In this document: positions 35,868 to 45,802 of the stretch, piece after piece
How positions within the stretch are numbered: position 1 is the first letter of the stretch
Layout: each line of letters opens with the position of its first letter
Notes under the pieces: generated by a model
Seen by the model: only the letters and a program-made list of their open reading frames with translations
What the model was told of the DNA's origin: nothing
The model's database searches: none
Source: Conchocele bisecta
Taxonomy: Eukaryota > Mollusca > Bivalvia > Lucinida > Thyasiridae
NCBI GenBank assembly: GCA_029237695.1
Contig: CM055266.1
Location: 10,247,805-10,311,804, forward strand
Length of the DNA stretch: 64,000 bases
Reading direction: 5' to 3'
Translations under genes and position numbers: made by a program

Positions 35868-36717
35868 CAGGGTTATCACCAGAGCGCTTTTGCGTATCGG
35901 GGCCGATACGCGGTCATTTTGGCCCGATACTCGTGAATTACGGCGATACCCGGTTTTTACTTACCGATACGCGCTAAAACAATCTTTTCAAATAGTCAAA
36001 ATAATCCATTTTTCCTGCAATTTGGATGAAAAATACTATAAAATACTATAAAATGTGACAATCTTAGGGCATCTAAACTTCAATCGCCATTTTGATTGCA
36101 ATGCCGAACTCATTATGTATAACCTTCTGCGATTGGCTCTCCAAATACTACACGATATAGTACATCGCGTACTATTGGCTAATGGCTAATGGTGAAACCA
36201 GTCAAGTGTAGCCGTGTGAATATATTATATCGGATATTTCCGTTATTTTCCGCGACCGGTAAACGCACGATTTCATTGGATGGCGTCGATACGTTTTTGA
36301 GCGGAGATTTACTATAACGAACCGGATGACCTCTGTAGTATTTGGAATGACACCATGGATTAAATGTATTGTATGTCATATTTATATGTAAACGGGTATT
36401 ATTGTACAGTGTATGCCATGCCAACCAATAAAGATGAGAGTGCTGTCCATTTGAGTTTTACCTTTTTCGGTTATTCTTCTCATAAAAGTGTACAATTTAC
36501 CTGACAAAAAAACACCTGATTTATGATCTAGAACCCCTCAGGTTGCACCACAGAGCATCTAAAATAAAATAAAAAAATATCATGGGGGGGGGCATGCCCC
36601 CAGACCCCTCTAGCAAACTCCGGTGCCTGCGGCACCGTCGGCGCGCTGCTTCGCCGTGCACTCATCAGTAATTTCAGTAAATTATAGGGCACTTTCTATA
36701 TCCTGGTGATAACCCTG
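35868..36717. mobile_element. 850-bp non-autonomous DNA transposon, 15-bp TIRs
   Basis: The left end CAGGGTTATCACCAG and its exact inverse CTGGTGATAACCCTG border the insert. CTGTA flanks both sides (35,863-35,867 and 36,718-36,722). The CAGGG terminus recalls hAT elements, but an 8-bp duplication is not seen, so the superfamily is open. The interior has GGGGGGGGCATGCCCCCAGA followed by CCCCTCTAGCAAACTCCG, a widespread animal repeat word. It sits between the Exo I and Exo II coding regions of the outer polymerase. Confidence 0.75.
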
Positions 36718-37383
36718 CTGTATGGACAGACTTCCCGCTACCCAACAGCGCGAGGTCACCCGATGGATTGATCAAGTTCCTGTAATTGGTTTCAACTCTA
36801 GTCGATACGATCTCAATCTGATAAAAAAACATTTCGTCGGGCTGTTGACCGATACGACATCGAAAGTTCTCGTCGGTAAGAAAACAAACACGACGATATT
36901 CCTATTTACCCCCGAATTCCGATTTCTCGACGTAAAATTGTATCTCAGTCCAGAGACGTCATACGACAAATGGATAAAGGCGTACGACTGCGAGGGGCAA
37001 AAGTCGTTCTTTCCATACGAGTGGTTTGATTATATCGAGAAACTGGATTACGAAGGGTTTCCCGAAATAAAATATTGGGACAATCAACTCAACCCGAAGG
37101 AAAAAATAACCGCGACGGAGTTGGCCGCATGCAATGAGATTTATAAAAATAAAAATATGAAAACGTTCAGAGAGTGGCTGCGATACTACAATGATTTGGA
37201 TGTGGATCCGTTTATAGAGGCGCTCGGTAAAATGTCCAATTTTTACGCGACGAGAAGCATTGACATGTTTAAAGATGCGGTTACTCTACCCGGGGTAGCG
37301 TTTCAGTACCTTCTTAGGGGGACAATAAAAGAACACGTAAGATCCTATCAGACTAAAAAAAGCAGAGCGGCTGCGGCCATATG

Positions 37384-37389
37384 TCCCCC
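37384..37389. repeat. target-site duplication of the inner element (left copy)
   Basis: TCCCCC here and TCCCCC at 56,458-56,463. Because the terminal T can belong to either the TIR or the duplication, the length is 5 (CCCCC) or 6 (TCCCCC). Polintons normally make 6. Taking out the insert with one copy keeps the polymerase frame open. Confidence 0.85.
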
Positions 37390-37574
37390 AGTAGTATAGA
37401 GGGAGTCAAAATGATACCACCTAACGGTGGCATCATTTCTCCACCCTCTATACTACTCCACCACCCCCCGAAAAATCAAAAATTGGTTAACGAGGAAATT
37501 GTCTCCCACCAACCACGAAATATTCAAAATTGGTGTCATAAATACATCATGTTTTTTTCACGTCCAATTGAACA
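37390..37574. repeat. inner element left TIR (185 bp) with hairpin tip
   Basis: Identical to the inverse of 56,274-56,458. The first 68 bases form a near-perfect hairpin: AGTAGTATAGAGGG pairs with CCCTCTATACTACT, and AAATGAT-ACCACC with GGTGGC-ATCATTT around TAAC. An ORF of about 60 codons crosses the TIR in both copies and is judged coincidental. Confidence 0.9.
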
Positions 37575-37630
37575 GATAAAACAATAGTCTTAAAAAGGAT
37601 TTATTTTTGACACCTTAATATGAATTTATT

Positions 37631-37948
37631 CTAATAAGTTTCTGATTTAAATGCGTCCTCGCGCAATAGTCTATATTCCAACACCATATTTTCCTCCTCC
37701 GATATAGCTAATTGATTCCGTAGATCAGCAATTAATTCTACCAGCTCTAGTCTACCACGTTCACCTGTAGCCACAGGGCAGCGTAGTTGCTTATGTCTAC
37801 AAAGAGTTTGGGCACTAACGAATTTACAAGGGCATCTGGGGCATTGAAATTGCGGGGGGACACAAGGAAATTTAAACTTTCTACGTCTCGCTAGATGCCT
37901 TCGTAGATAGTCTTTACGCGTAAACGTCTTACAACAAGTCTCACACTC
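37631..37948 (-). CDS. zinc-finger protein of the inner element
   Basis: About 105 codons on the minus strand end at TAG (37,631-37,633). The reading has two cysteine clusters: CETCCKTFTRKDYLRRH (degenerate, one His) and CPRCPCKFVSAQTLCRHKQL followed by RC (C-x2-C-x12-H-x4-C). A predicted C-terminal helix follows (LELVELIADLRNQLAISEEE). No ATG precedes it: an in-frame TAG lies directly upstream of the first Glu-Cys, at a sequence ATATATAG|GAG that could be a splice acceptor or a damaged start. It is transcribed away from the polymerase across a shared promoter region. It resembles the zinc finger in the polymerase N-terminal region. The role is unknown; DNA binding is a guess. Confidence 0.5.
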   Translation of the reverse strand, partial: ECETCCKTFTRKDYLRRHLARRRKFKFPCVPPQFQCPRCPCKFVSAQTLCRHKQLRCPVATGERGRLELVELIADLRNQLAISEEENMVLEYRLLREDAFKSETY

Positions 37949-37969
37949 CTATATATGTATAGTTTATGT

Positions 37970-38045
37970 TTATATTCAATTGGTCGTAAAAAAAAACATA
38001 ATGTTTTCAAGACCAATTGAACAGATAAATTTCATAGGTTATACA
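37970..38045. promoter_or_regulatory. candidate divergent promoter, inverted TTCAATTGGTC motif
   Basis: TTCAATTGGTCGT at 37,974-37,986 and its inverse GACCAATTGAACAGATAAA near 38,010-38,028 face each other between the zinc-finger ORF (-) and the polymerase (+). The word CCAATTGAACAGATAAA also ends the left TIR (37,563). CCAATTGAACATATAAATTT stands upstream of the minus-strand ORF at 56,235. Position and repetition suggest a promoter element (inference). Confidence 0.45.
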
Positions 38046-38053
38046 AAAGTATA

Positions 38054-38341
38054 TTACAGAAAATATGATAACGTCAGAAAACTAGAGCAGAAATAGAAAG
38101 TTGAGAAGAAAAGCCGAATCTCTAGGGATTACTTATAGTAAACGGTTGAGAGTTAGGGGGTTGACAAAGTTGATAAATGCCACAAAGAATGAGGCGTTTA
38201 CAGAAAATATGATAACGTCAGAAACTAGAGCAGAAATAGAAAGTTTGAGAGAGAAGCCGAATCTCTAGGGATTACTTATAGTAAACGGTTGAGAGTTAGG
38301 GGGTTGACAAAGCTGATAAATGCCACAAAGAATGAGGCGTT
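38054..38341. repeat. 144-bp tandem duplication at the inner polymerase start
   Basis: Two copies (38,054-38,197 and 38,198-38,341) beginning TTACAGAAAATATGATAACG differ by a few indels and substitutions. Each contains the candidate polymerase start ATG (38,065 in the first copy). Confidence 0.85.
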
Positions 38342-41300
38342 TATGAAGCGGTTTACCCGCGCTATAAAAGAGGGGCATTTAATGATATATCCAAAGCGGA
38401 TAAGTTGGTAACAGAATTCAAAAAGAAACGTATTGCGGGGTTAAGGGCTAGTGTAATCAAACCTTCAAGCACAATAATTTGTCCCAAATTAGACGCCAAA
38501 ATAATAATAAGAAAAAATCTATCGTTAGCGCGATAGTGGAAAAAGGTGAAGAAATATTGGGGCTCACGATGAAACATTGGAAAAGGTAGAAAATGGAAGA
38601 CGGGTAGTTACATTATCCTTTCGTAAAAACATTAACATTAACGAGTCTGAACGCATGTCCGATAAACTCGCTCCGTATCTAACAACCAATTTTTATTTGA
38701 GATATTCATATTCTTACAAGCTAGAACATATGGAGGAAATTAAAAATGGAAAACCTAAAACTATAATATTTCACAAAAATCTCGGTGGTAGCGAACCACT
38801 ATCATCAATGAAAACCGTTAAAAAATGGCTGTCAGATAAGGAGCAAACACGAATAATGTCCGATAAAATAGACAGACCGAATACAAAGAAATGGAAGTTT
38901 GTAAGATGGGTAGAGGTTTTCGTAAAGCTAATACAGGGTAGTAGGGAATAGATTTGGGACTACAATCCAAAGAAGCGGCAGGAGGAGAACTTCCAGAATG
39001 GCTGAAGAATAAAAAAGGTATGTATTCTTTAGATAAGTATAATGACGACCTTTGTCTGTTCAGGTGTCTAGCTATGCATATGACAGATAAAAGACCCGAC
39101 AGATGTACAGAAAAGGCGAAAGAACTTAGTAAGCAATATTTTGGTAGTAATGTGGTTTCACCAATTCCTTTTTCAGATCTGAAAAAGGTTGAAGAGTTTT
39201 TTAAAATCGGTATAGAAGTATATCAACCCACCGAATGTAATGTATGGTGGTTGAAAAAGGTACAGCACACTATAAGGCAATAGGTAATAAACCAATGACA
39301 ATAGGACTGTTTAATAATCACGCACTTTCTGATAAAAAAAACCATTAAAAACCTATCTAAAATTTACGCCTGCGATAATTTGCAAACAGAAATTCACGAA
39401 AGCGAGTAATATGAAGAGACACGGACCGAAAATGTATGAGGTGAGACAAAAATAGTATGATGGAATAATTATTTAGACGCCCGCGTTCGTCGTTCGAGAA
39501 AGCGTTTTACCCAAAAGGTTCTAAAAGTTATGGGGCGATCGATTGGATGTATTCTGTGGAAAAGCGGGAGGGAATTCACATTCACCACGAACAGTGCGGA
39601 CACGGAGGTGAAAGATGGATTTTAGGAGCTCCGGTAGATGATACTGTCCAGAAACCAATACCGTATATCAATATCACGGCTGTTACTGGCACGGGTGTGA
39701 GATTCATGCAAAGCATAAAAAGAAGAACGCGCATCCACAATGAGAAGAGATAAAGTATTAGAAAAAGCAAAGAATTCAACCTAGTAGTTATGTGGGAATG
39801 CGAATTCCAAAGAACGGGTAAAGATATAAAGATCGGTTGTGACACTACTCTTTATCCATATCAGATAGTATACGATTTTTGAGGCGTATCTCCAGCCAGA
39901 AGTTGAAACTACCGGTAATAGTTTAGAGTACGAAGCTGAGCACGTTCCGGCAAGCGTTAGTATAGGAGATAATTTCTCAGGAACAGTAACTCATATTGTG
40001 ATAAAGATCCCGCAAAAACTTATAGAAAAATTCGTAGAAGATTTGAAAGTCAGGGGAAAAGCTATAAGAGAAGAAGTGTGGTCAAGATATAAGTTTAATA
40101 CGGAATATTTACGTAAAAACCAAATCGCCAAGATCGAACAGTGGATAGAGCAAGTACCGGTTATAGGTTTTAACAGCAGTAAGTACGATATAAACTTAAT
40201 AAAGAAATACCTAGTAGGCGAACTGACATCAACAACAAAGAAAGTAATGGTCGGAAAACGTGCAAACTCAACAATATTTCTATTTACTCCAGAATTTAGA
40301 TTTCTTGATGTAATACTTATCTAGGACCTGGTGTAAGTTATGATAGTTGGATAAAAGCCTACGACTGCAAAGGACAGAAATCTTTCTTTCCTTATGAGTG
40401 GTTCGATTCTCCAGACAAACTGGATTACCCAGGACTACCCGATATAGAGAATTGGTATTCCAAACTATCTGGGAAAATGTTAATAGATGAAACAGAATTA
40501 AGTAAATGTCGTAGAATTTTCGAAGAAAATAATATGAAAACTTTCAGAGATTGGTTGAAATATTATAACGATTTAGATGTAGCACCGTTCCTAGAAGCGG
40601 TGGAAAAAAGTGTGAATTTTATAAACACAGAGGTGTGGATATTTTCAAAGATGCGGTAACACTACCTGGAGTAGCTATACAATATTTATTGAGAGGAACC
40701 ATTAAAGAACAAAAATCTTCAAAGACGATTATACCGGAGGATGCTCTATATGCACCAAAAGAAGAAACATACGAAATGATGAAGGACGCTCTAGTTGGTG
40801 GTCCATCAATAGTATTTACACGCTATGCAGAAGCCGGTGTTTCCAATATTATAAATGAAGTGATCAAATGAAAGTTAAACAAACCTTGCAAGGCTGTTTT
40901 GGGGTACGATGCAAACGCGTTATATTTATCTACGTTAAATAAAGAGATGCCGATTTGTGTGGGAGAAACTATACACCATATAGATACCCCACATAACCCT
41001 AAATTTATTAAAAAGTTTTGTAAAAGAGTTTTATTCTGAGACTGGTTTGGTTTGCGGAGGTGGATATAGAAGTTCCACACAACTTAAAACATAAGTTTTC
41101 TGAAATGTCCCCAATATTTATAAACAGAGAAGTAGAGGTTGATGAAGTTCCCACACACATGTTAAAAAATATTTGGAAGATACTGAAGAACTAGAGGAAA
41201 TGGAAGAAAATTGGTGGATCTATGACCGCCACTAAAGTATTGCTGTACGCGCCACTGTTGAAATGGTATTTTAAAACACGGCCTAGAAATAACGGGAGTT

Positions 41301-42204
41301 CATCGTGTTTATAGATTATATTAGTGGTAAACCCTTCGAATGGTTCGCAAAAGAAGTTACAGCCGCAAGACGAACAGGGCGATGTAGAACCAAATAAGAA
41401 ACCAGTAGCGGATATATGAAATTATTAGGCAATTCGTGTTGTGGAAAAATGATAGAGGCAACGGAGAGACATTTAAATACGACATATACACAAGACGAAA
41501 ACTGTGTTGACAAAGCGTTAAGATCTGCATTCTTTGATGATTTGGAAGAGATAGGAGATGCGTACGAAATATCTTCCCGAAAAACCCGGTGTGCGCTAAA
41601 GAGACCATTCCATTGTGGAATAGCGTTTATCAACTAGCTAAATTGAGAATGTTGGAATTTTACTACGAATTTCTAGATAAATACATAAAAAGAAGAGACT
41701 TTGAATTAATACAAGATGGATACAGATAGTAGTATATAGGAGTTTAGTGGAAAAACGATAGAGGAATTGATTAGACCTAACTTACTAGACGAGTTTGAAA
41801 AAGAATAAAAAAATAAATGGTTGGCTTGGGATAAATGGAGCGAAAGAGAGCCCGGACTTTTTTTTCAAAATGGATTTAGCGGGGATAGGGCGATAGCGTT
41901 ATCTAGTAAGTGTTATTTTGTAGAAAAAATTAATTTCACTAAAGATAATTTGGAACAAATTAAAATTAATAAAAACTCTGCGAAAGGAATGTCCAAGAAA
42001 CTAACAATTTAAATTGGGATAGATATAAACGAGTACTAAGTGAAAACTACAGAAGATGGAAAACACATTATAGATGTAGCACAAAATAGAGGATTTAAAA
42101 TGAAAGACGGCGTTATGAAAACGTACTGTCAACAAAAATTAGGACTTCTCGGCATACTACGATAAAAGACGCGTGTTACCAGACGGAATACATACCGAAC
42201 ATCT
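38065..42204 (+). pseudogene. inner family-B DNA polymerase (broken)
   Basis: Same gene as the outer polymerase, diverged and more AT-rich. Pieces in order: N-terminal block with RVRGLTKLINATKNEAFMKR (38,295-38,350); IDRPNTKKWKFVRWVEVF (38,870); ELPEWLKNKKGMYSLDKY (38,985-39,035); LGAPVD and the HGC-type motif area (39,620-39,720); Exo I region TVYPYQIVYDF-like (39,855); Exo II GFNSSKYDINLIKKY (40,165); Exo III YYNDLDVAPFLEAV (40,560); DAVTLPGVAIQYLLRGT (40,650); motif A DANALYLSTLNKEMP (40,905); motif B KLLGNSCCGKMIEA (41,415); a disrupted motif C near 41,715-41,735; and a C-terminal KMKDGVMKTY region (42,100). More than ten frame changes and stops. The end converges with the integrase stop at 42,205. 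Confidence 0.85.
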
Positions 42205-43551
42205 CTAAAGAATCTTACGATCCGGGGGTAGCTGGGTGTCAGAAGGCACCATAAGAAGTTCTTCGCGAACAAAACCGCGAGATGGACCATCAGTCAAATA
42301 ATAGAGCACGGGCTCATCAGGTTTGGTAATAGAGCGATCCAGATGATATACATTCATTGACCACACTGGATCAGTCGCGCGGCGGCTGCCACCTTCGAGC
42401 TCTCCCGGTTGATAGAGGTACCGGACGTCAATATCTGATGGAAGTCGCTGCTCCTCTAAACCAACGGGTCGCCCGCGCGAGACGGCAGAGGCTTGCTCGT
42501 CACCCTTTTAAACTTGATAGCATCTACAGGCTTTCTACCTATCAATTCTGGTCACCTCTCCGTTCAGTGTGGAGACCACGGCGGGCAGTCTGGCCACCCA
42601 CTCGGTCGATCGCGAATGAGGGTCTACAAGTTCTTTAGCGTATTGGTGTCCGAACAGTCTCTCAGCCAGGGTTCGATTGAAGCGTTCCACGATCCCCTGG
42701 TCCCGGTGGATGTTGACGCGGCCGCGTCTGATAGAAACTTTATGCTTAGACAATAGATGAGAGACCGCGCCCATGAACTCGCGGCCGGGATCGACCTGGA
42801 GATTCGGCCATTTGAGAGGACTCCTCTTATATATTCGGGAAAGAGCCTCGGCCACTTCCTTAGACTCTTTAGTGGCCAACGGCTCAGCCCCCTTGTAACG
42901 ACTCGCTACGTCAACGATTGTCAGTGCGTACTTGTACGTTTTAGCGACCGACGCGATCGTGAGGGAGAAACAGGAGATCGCTTGGTGAACTTGGTTCGGC
43001 ACCGGAACGTCGAATTTTGGGCGCGGAATATGTGAGGCGCGGGTAAATAGATCTGCCAGATGGCCTGCTTCTTGAGCCATTCCTTGACAGCGTTTTCTGA
43101 AACCTTGGTCGCCGCCGCGAGGTTCTTGATGGCCGCGAGTCCCTTCCAGTAGCCGCGTGGACTATAGTATGTATTCGACAGCTTGCGCGTTAGTTTGGTA
43201 TCAAGTTTGCGCGTGTTCATCGTATGCGAAGTATTCTAATATATCGGACAATCTCCAACATGCCCTCGCCAGTTCGTCCGGTAATAATAAACCTTTGTTG
43301 GAAGTACAATTGCGATTGTCGCTGCAGCCCCAATCGCGTTTGGGTTGGAACAGGAGAGGGGAATCTAATTCATCCAATCTCCCAGGATTGGTGGAGGAAT
43401 CTAACATCCGCTTTGCGAAAAGGGTGGCCGCTTTTTTCGTCCTCGAGACAATCTCGGGCCAGACGAATCATACTCTTTGCACCAGGTAAACGATGTTTTT
43501 GGCAGTGTAGCCTACATCAATCATAGCGTTATAAAGTTCGTCAACTAACAT
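42205..43551 (-). pseudogene. retrovirus-like (RVE) integrase of the inner element
   Basis: Inserts the linear element into host DNA. From ATG 43,549-43,551: an N-terminal region with VDELYNAMIDVGYTAKNIVY, then LSNTYYSPRGYWKGLAAIKN and AAATKVSENAVKEWLKKQAI. The RVE core follows: KYALTIVDVASRYKGAEPL (first Asp), NLQVDPGREFMGAV (second Asp) and DQGIVERFNRTLAERLF (Glu), with 34 residues between the second Asp and the Glu. The C-terminal part has VSRGRPVGLEEQRLP and DIDVRYLYQPGELEGG, a chromo/SH3-like region in Polinton integrases (known for the family). Frameshifts lie near 43,465, 43,205, 43,040, 42,990, 42,535 and 42,250. GC content is clearly above that of the neighbouring polymerase. Confidence 0.85.
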
Positions 43552-43600
43552 CGTTCTATATATATATATTTATAAAAAAAAAATGTTTTAATTAATTAAT

Positions 43601-44031
43601 TTAAAATCTCGATTGAATATAATAGCCGGCGAGACCCACCACACCCATTCCCACGATGATGAACGCGATCTCGCGGTCCTTTGGGGCTCTGACGGTACAT
43701 AGAAATCTGAAAGTTGGGGCTCGGGATCCATTGGATCGAGACTTTTGTGCGGATATGCCAGCGCGTACTCGCGGTTGGCTTCTTCAACGTTCTGAAAAGT
43801 TGCGCGGCGTGATTTTCGCGGCGAAGCTCTTCATTGACCCAGTCCAGATGGGCGGTTCGTTTTTTTTCGACCATGCTTCCTTTGCGCTATTGAGTTGTTC
43901 TACAGCTAAATCATGACGCTTACGCTCCTCATCCACGTTCGAGCTTTTCATTTTAGAGAATATAAAGTTGCTACGCTGAACGCCAATGCGTTTACAAGCG
44001 CACCACCTACTATTACTGCGATTGAAGCCAT
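43601..44031 (-). pseudogene. small two-TM coiled-coil protein (broken)
   Basis: An N-terminal hydrophobic segment (MASIAVIVGGALVNALAF), a charged helical middle (EERKRHDLAVEQLNSAKEAW; TAHLDWVNEELRRENHA) and a C-terminal hydrophobic segment (IAFIIVGMGVVGLAGYYI) lie in three frames, so at least two or three indels occur. Length about 140 residues. It has the layout of small membrane proteins found between integrase and ATPase in mollusc Polintons. The function is unknown; a virion membrane or assembly role is inference. Confidence 0.5.
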
Positions 44032-44265
44032 TTATTTCCATATATTAACTGGTAGAATTCCAGCTTTAACTAGATAATCTCGGGTCCAAACTGCGGCCGC
44101 TACATCTAAGGTCGCGAGTCCTACGTCTCTCACAGTAAAGTCCAATTTGGGAGCGGTTCCTCCTAGGGCCATCTTTGATAGTCGAGCATACCCGATACTG
44201 AAACCCGATATCACCACGGCGTGATAAAGCGCATTCACTAACATTTTACCATCTTGTTCAGCCAT
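44032..44265 (-). CDS. small hydrophobic protein, 77 residues, intact
   Basis: An uninterrupted ORF beginning MAEQDGKMLVNALYHAVVIS, with hydrophobic stretches around AVVISGFSIGYARLSKMAL and DVGLATLDVAAAVWT and the ending YLVKAGILPVNIWK. It lies one base from the start of the neighbouring gene (44,031) and 9 bases from the previous stop, as in a tightly packed cassette. One of the few undamaged genes in the inner element. Function unknown; probably membrane-associated. Confidence 0.6.
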   Translation of the reverse strand: MAEQDGKMLVNALYHAVVISGFSIGYARLSKMALGGTAPKLDFTVRDVGLATLDVAAAVWTRDYLVKAGILPVNIWK

Positions 44266-44273
44266 TGTTATAA

Positions 44274-45130
44274 TTATTGCATATAAAATGGGTCGCGATC
44301 AATGTTTAAATGGGGCGCATCCAAATTCAACATTGTTGATGATTGGTGTTTAGTAACTTTCTTCTGAACACTGGCTGGTTGCTTCTGGTATTTCCACACG
44401 CACAGGGCACCAACAACTGCCAGACCACCACCAACAACCCAACTCCAATTCACGAATTTGGGTTCAGCCCAACTCCAACGGTAGTTGGTATTGGGTGACA
44501 AATTCTTTGAATTTGAGTGTGCTTCCAATTCGTGAATTGGGGGTGTTGTTGTACTCAACTCTGTATTCAGATGTATTTGCTGTCTCCGTCCCCAATCTCG
44601 ATTGGAGTTTAGCCTCTCGAAGCTCGGCGAGTATTTTATCTTGTTTAACTTTTCGGGTGGCAGCCGCCGCCCGCCCAGCTGCCTGTCTTTTGGGATTTTT
44701 TATATGCGGTATGTCATCCAGTGGCGGAGTAACACTCTGGTTCGATTGTGTTGGAGCAATCTGGGTTCAACTCCGTCACTCTCGTGGTGTGTCTTGTGTC
44801 ATCATTTATAATATTAATATTAGAGCTTATAGTTCGTGGGCATATATGTCCAAATTGACAGTGTTTACCCGTGGTCAACGCGGTTGTTAGTGGAGCTAAG
44901 TACATTCCAAACTTGTGATAAATTGAGCAGCATGCCGTTCTAAGAGTGTGTCCTATAAAAGGGTCAGTCTCTAGATCGTGAATCAACCCTTCGGTGTTTG
45001 GTATAGGGAGAAGTCTACTAACGGCGGTAGCGTACAAATGAATAGCCGCCGATCCAAGAGTTTTTGTCATCTCTGCTCCCAATTTGGATTCGTATCGCGC
45101 ATACATTTTATCGATCTCCGCATCTGACAT
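44274..45130 (-). pseudogene. helical-basic-TM protein of the inner element
   Basis: The N-terminal ORF (MSDAEIDKMYARYESKLGAE...) runs intact for about 100 residues and includes KHCQFGHICP. After a frameshift near 44,770 a basic helical segment follows (NPKRQAAGRAAAATRKVKQD, ILAELREAKLQSRLG), then a linker made of the CCAATTC palindrome, then, in a third frame, a transmembrane segment (WVVGGGLAVVGALCVWKYQK) and a short tail ending at 44,274. I read these as one gene because the order fits small Polinton proteins with a basic stretch and a C-terminal anchor. Alternatively the last part (44,274-44,558, opening MSTTTPPIHELEAHSNSKNL) is a separate gene. Function unknown. Confidence 0.5.
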
Positions 45131-45159
45131 CTTTATCCACCTGAAAAACTGAGAGACGC

Positions 45160-45351
45160 CTACCGAGATAAATGCTCCGATTGTCCCCCAGCAACCAGCG
45201 CAGCTAGCCGCTCTCGTCGCGCCGCATTTTCATTTTCATTCGGAGTCGTTGCACTCAACCCAGATCCCGATTGCTCTGTCGGATCATTATTGTTGGCAGT
45301 CGGAGTTGAGGTTTCTTCTATTAGCTGATCGAGAAGTTCGTCGCAGTTCAT
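45160..45351 (-). CDS. small acidic/polar protein, 63 residues
   Basis: ORF starting MNCDELLDQLIEETSTPTAN, then Asn/Ser/Thr-rich, ending RRERLAALVAGGQSEHLSR. The start is favoured over an upstream Met because the AT-rich motif TTAATTTTAAGAAAA stands directly before this ATG. It is 29 bases upstream of the next gene (45,130). Function unknown. Confidence 0.5.
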   Translation of the reverse strand: MNCDELLDQLIEETSTPTANNNDPTEQSGSGLSATTPNENENAARRERLAALVAGGQSEHLSR

Positions 45352-45750
45352 TTTTCTTAAAATTAATTTAACTATTCTAACAACTCTCATCACTTTAACA
45401 TATTTATTTAATTTTTTCAAAATTATTAAAATAATAAATGCGCACCACCCGATACTATGATCACCATTATGCTCGCAACAAAGCTCGCAGCGGAGACCAC
45501 AAATTGTTAACATTGTTAACCATTGTTAACCATTGTTCCGCATTATTCAGCATTTGTTCCAGCATTTGTTTTCAAGAAAAACACATTTGCCTAACATTAG
45601 TTCAGTATTTTGTTTCAGGCATTGTTTTCAGCAATTACTAAGTCATTGCAATAGCTTTATTACTTTACACAATGTTTTCCTAATTTTTTCAAAATCGTTT
45701 GAGATTTTAGTTTTTTTTGTTTTTTTTTTTTTTTGTTTTTTTGGGATAAA

Positions 45751-45789
<39 letters not shown>

Positions 45790-45802
45790 AGCAGTTGGTT
45801 GA
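45352..45802. other. AT-rich intergenic stretch of the inner element
   Basis: It contains the start-proximal motif (45,356-45,370), AATTTTTTCAAAATTATT at 45,411-45,428, a run of ~40 T at 45,750-45,785, and ATTGTTAACCATTGTTAACC type repeats at 45,505-45,545. No gene. Confidence 0.5.

Larger units (their letters stand above)
33519..37389 (+). pseudogene. outer family-B DNA polymerase, N-terminal two-thirds
   Basis: Protein-primed type B polymerase of the Polinton kind, which copies the element and proofreads 3'->5'. In order: an N-terminal variable region from ATG 33,519; a CC-x-x-C...H-x4-C zinc finger (CYGCNQRFTQSHSLKRH, near 34,830-34,890); a nuclease-like motif FHGCYWHGCSEC (35,131-35,166); Exo I YDFEAY (35,614); Exo II GFNSSRYDLNLIKK (36,785); and Exo III YYNDLDVDPF (37,185). 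The last block before the break is DMFKDAVTLPGVAFQYLLRG. Frame changes occur near 34,230, 34,515, 34,990, 35,060 and 35,300-35,600. A transposon occupies 35,868-36,717. Translation stops 10 bases inside the nested element at 37,390. The catalytic half resumes at 56,464. Confidence 0.85.

Noticed and set aside
37381..37587. ORF of about 65 codons spanning the left TIR, repeated on the other strand at 56,240-56,437
   Set aside because: Identical only because the TIRs are identical. It is composed of the hairpin tip and a CCACC-rich stretch with no protein-like pattern.
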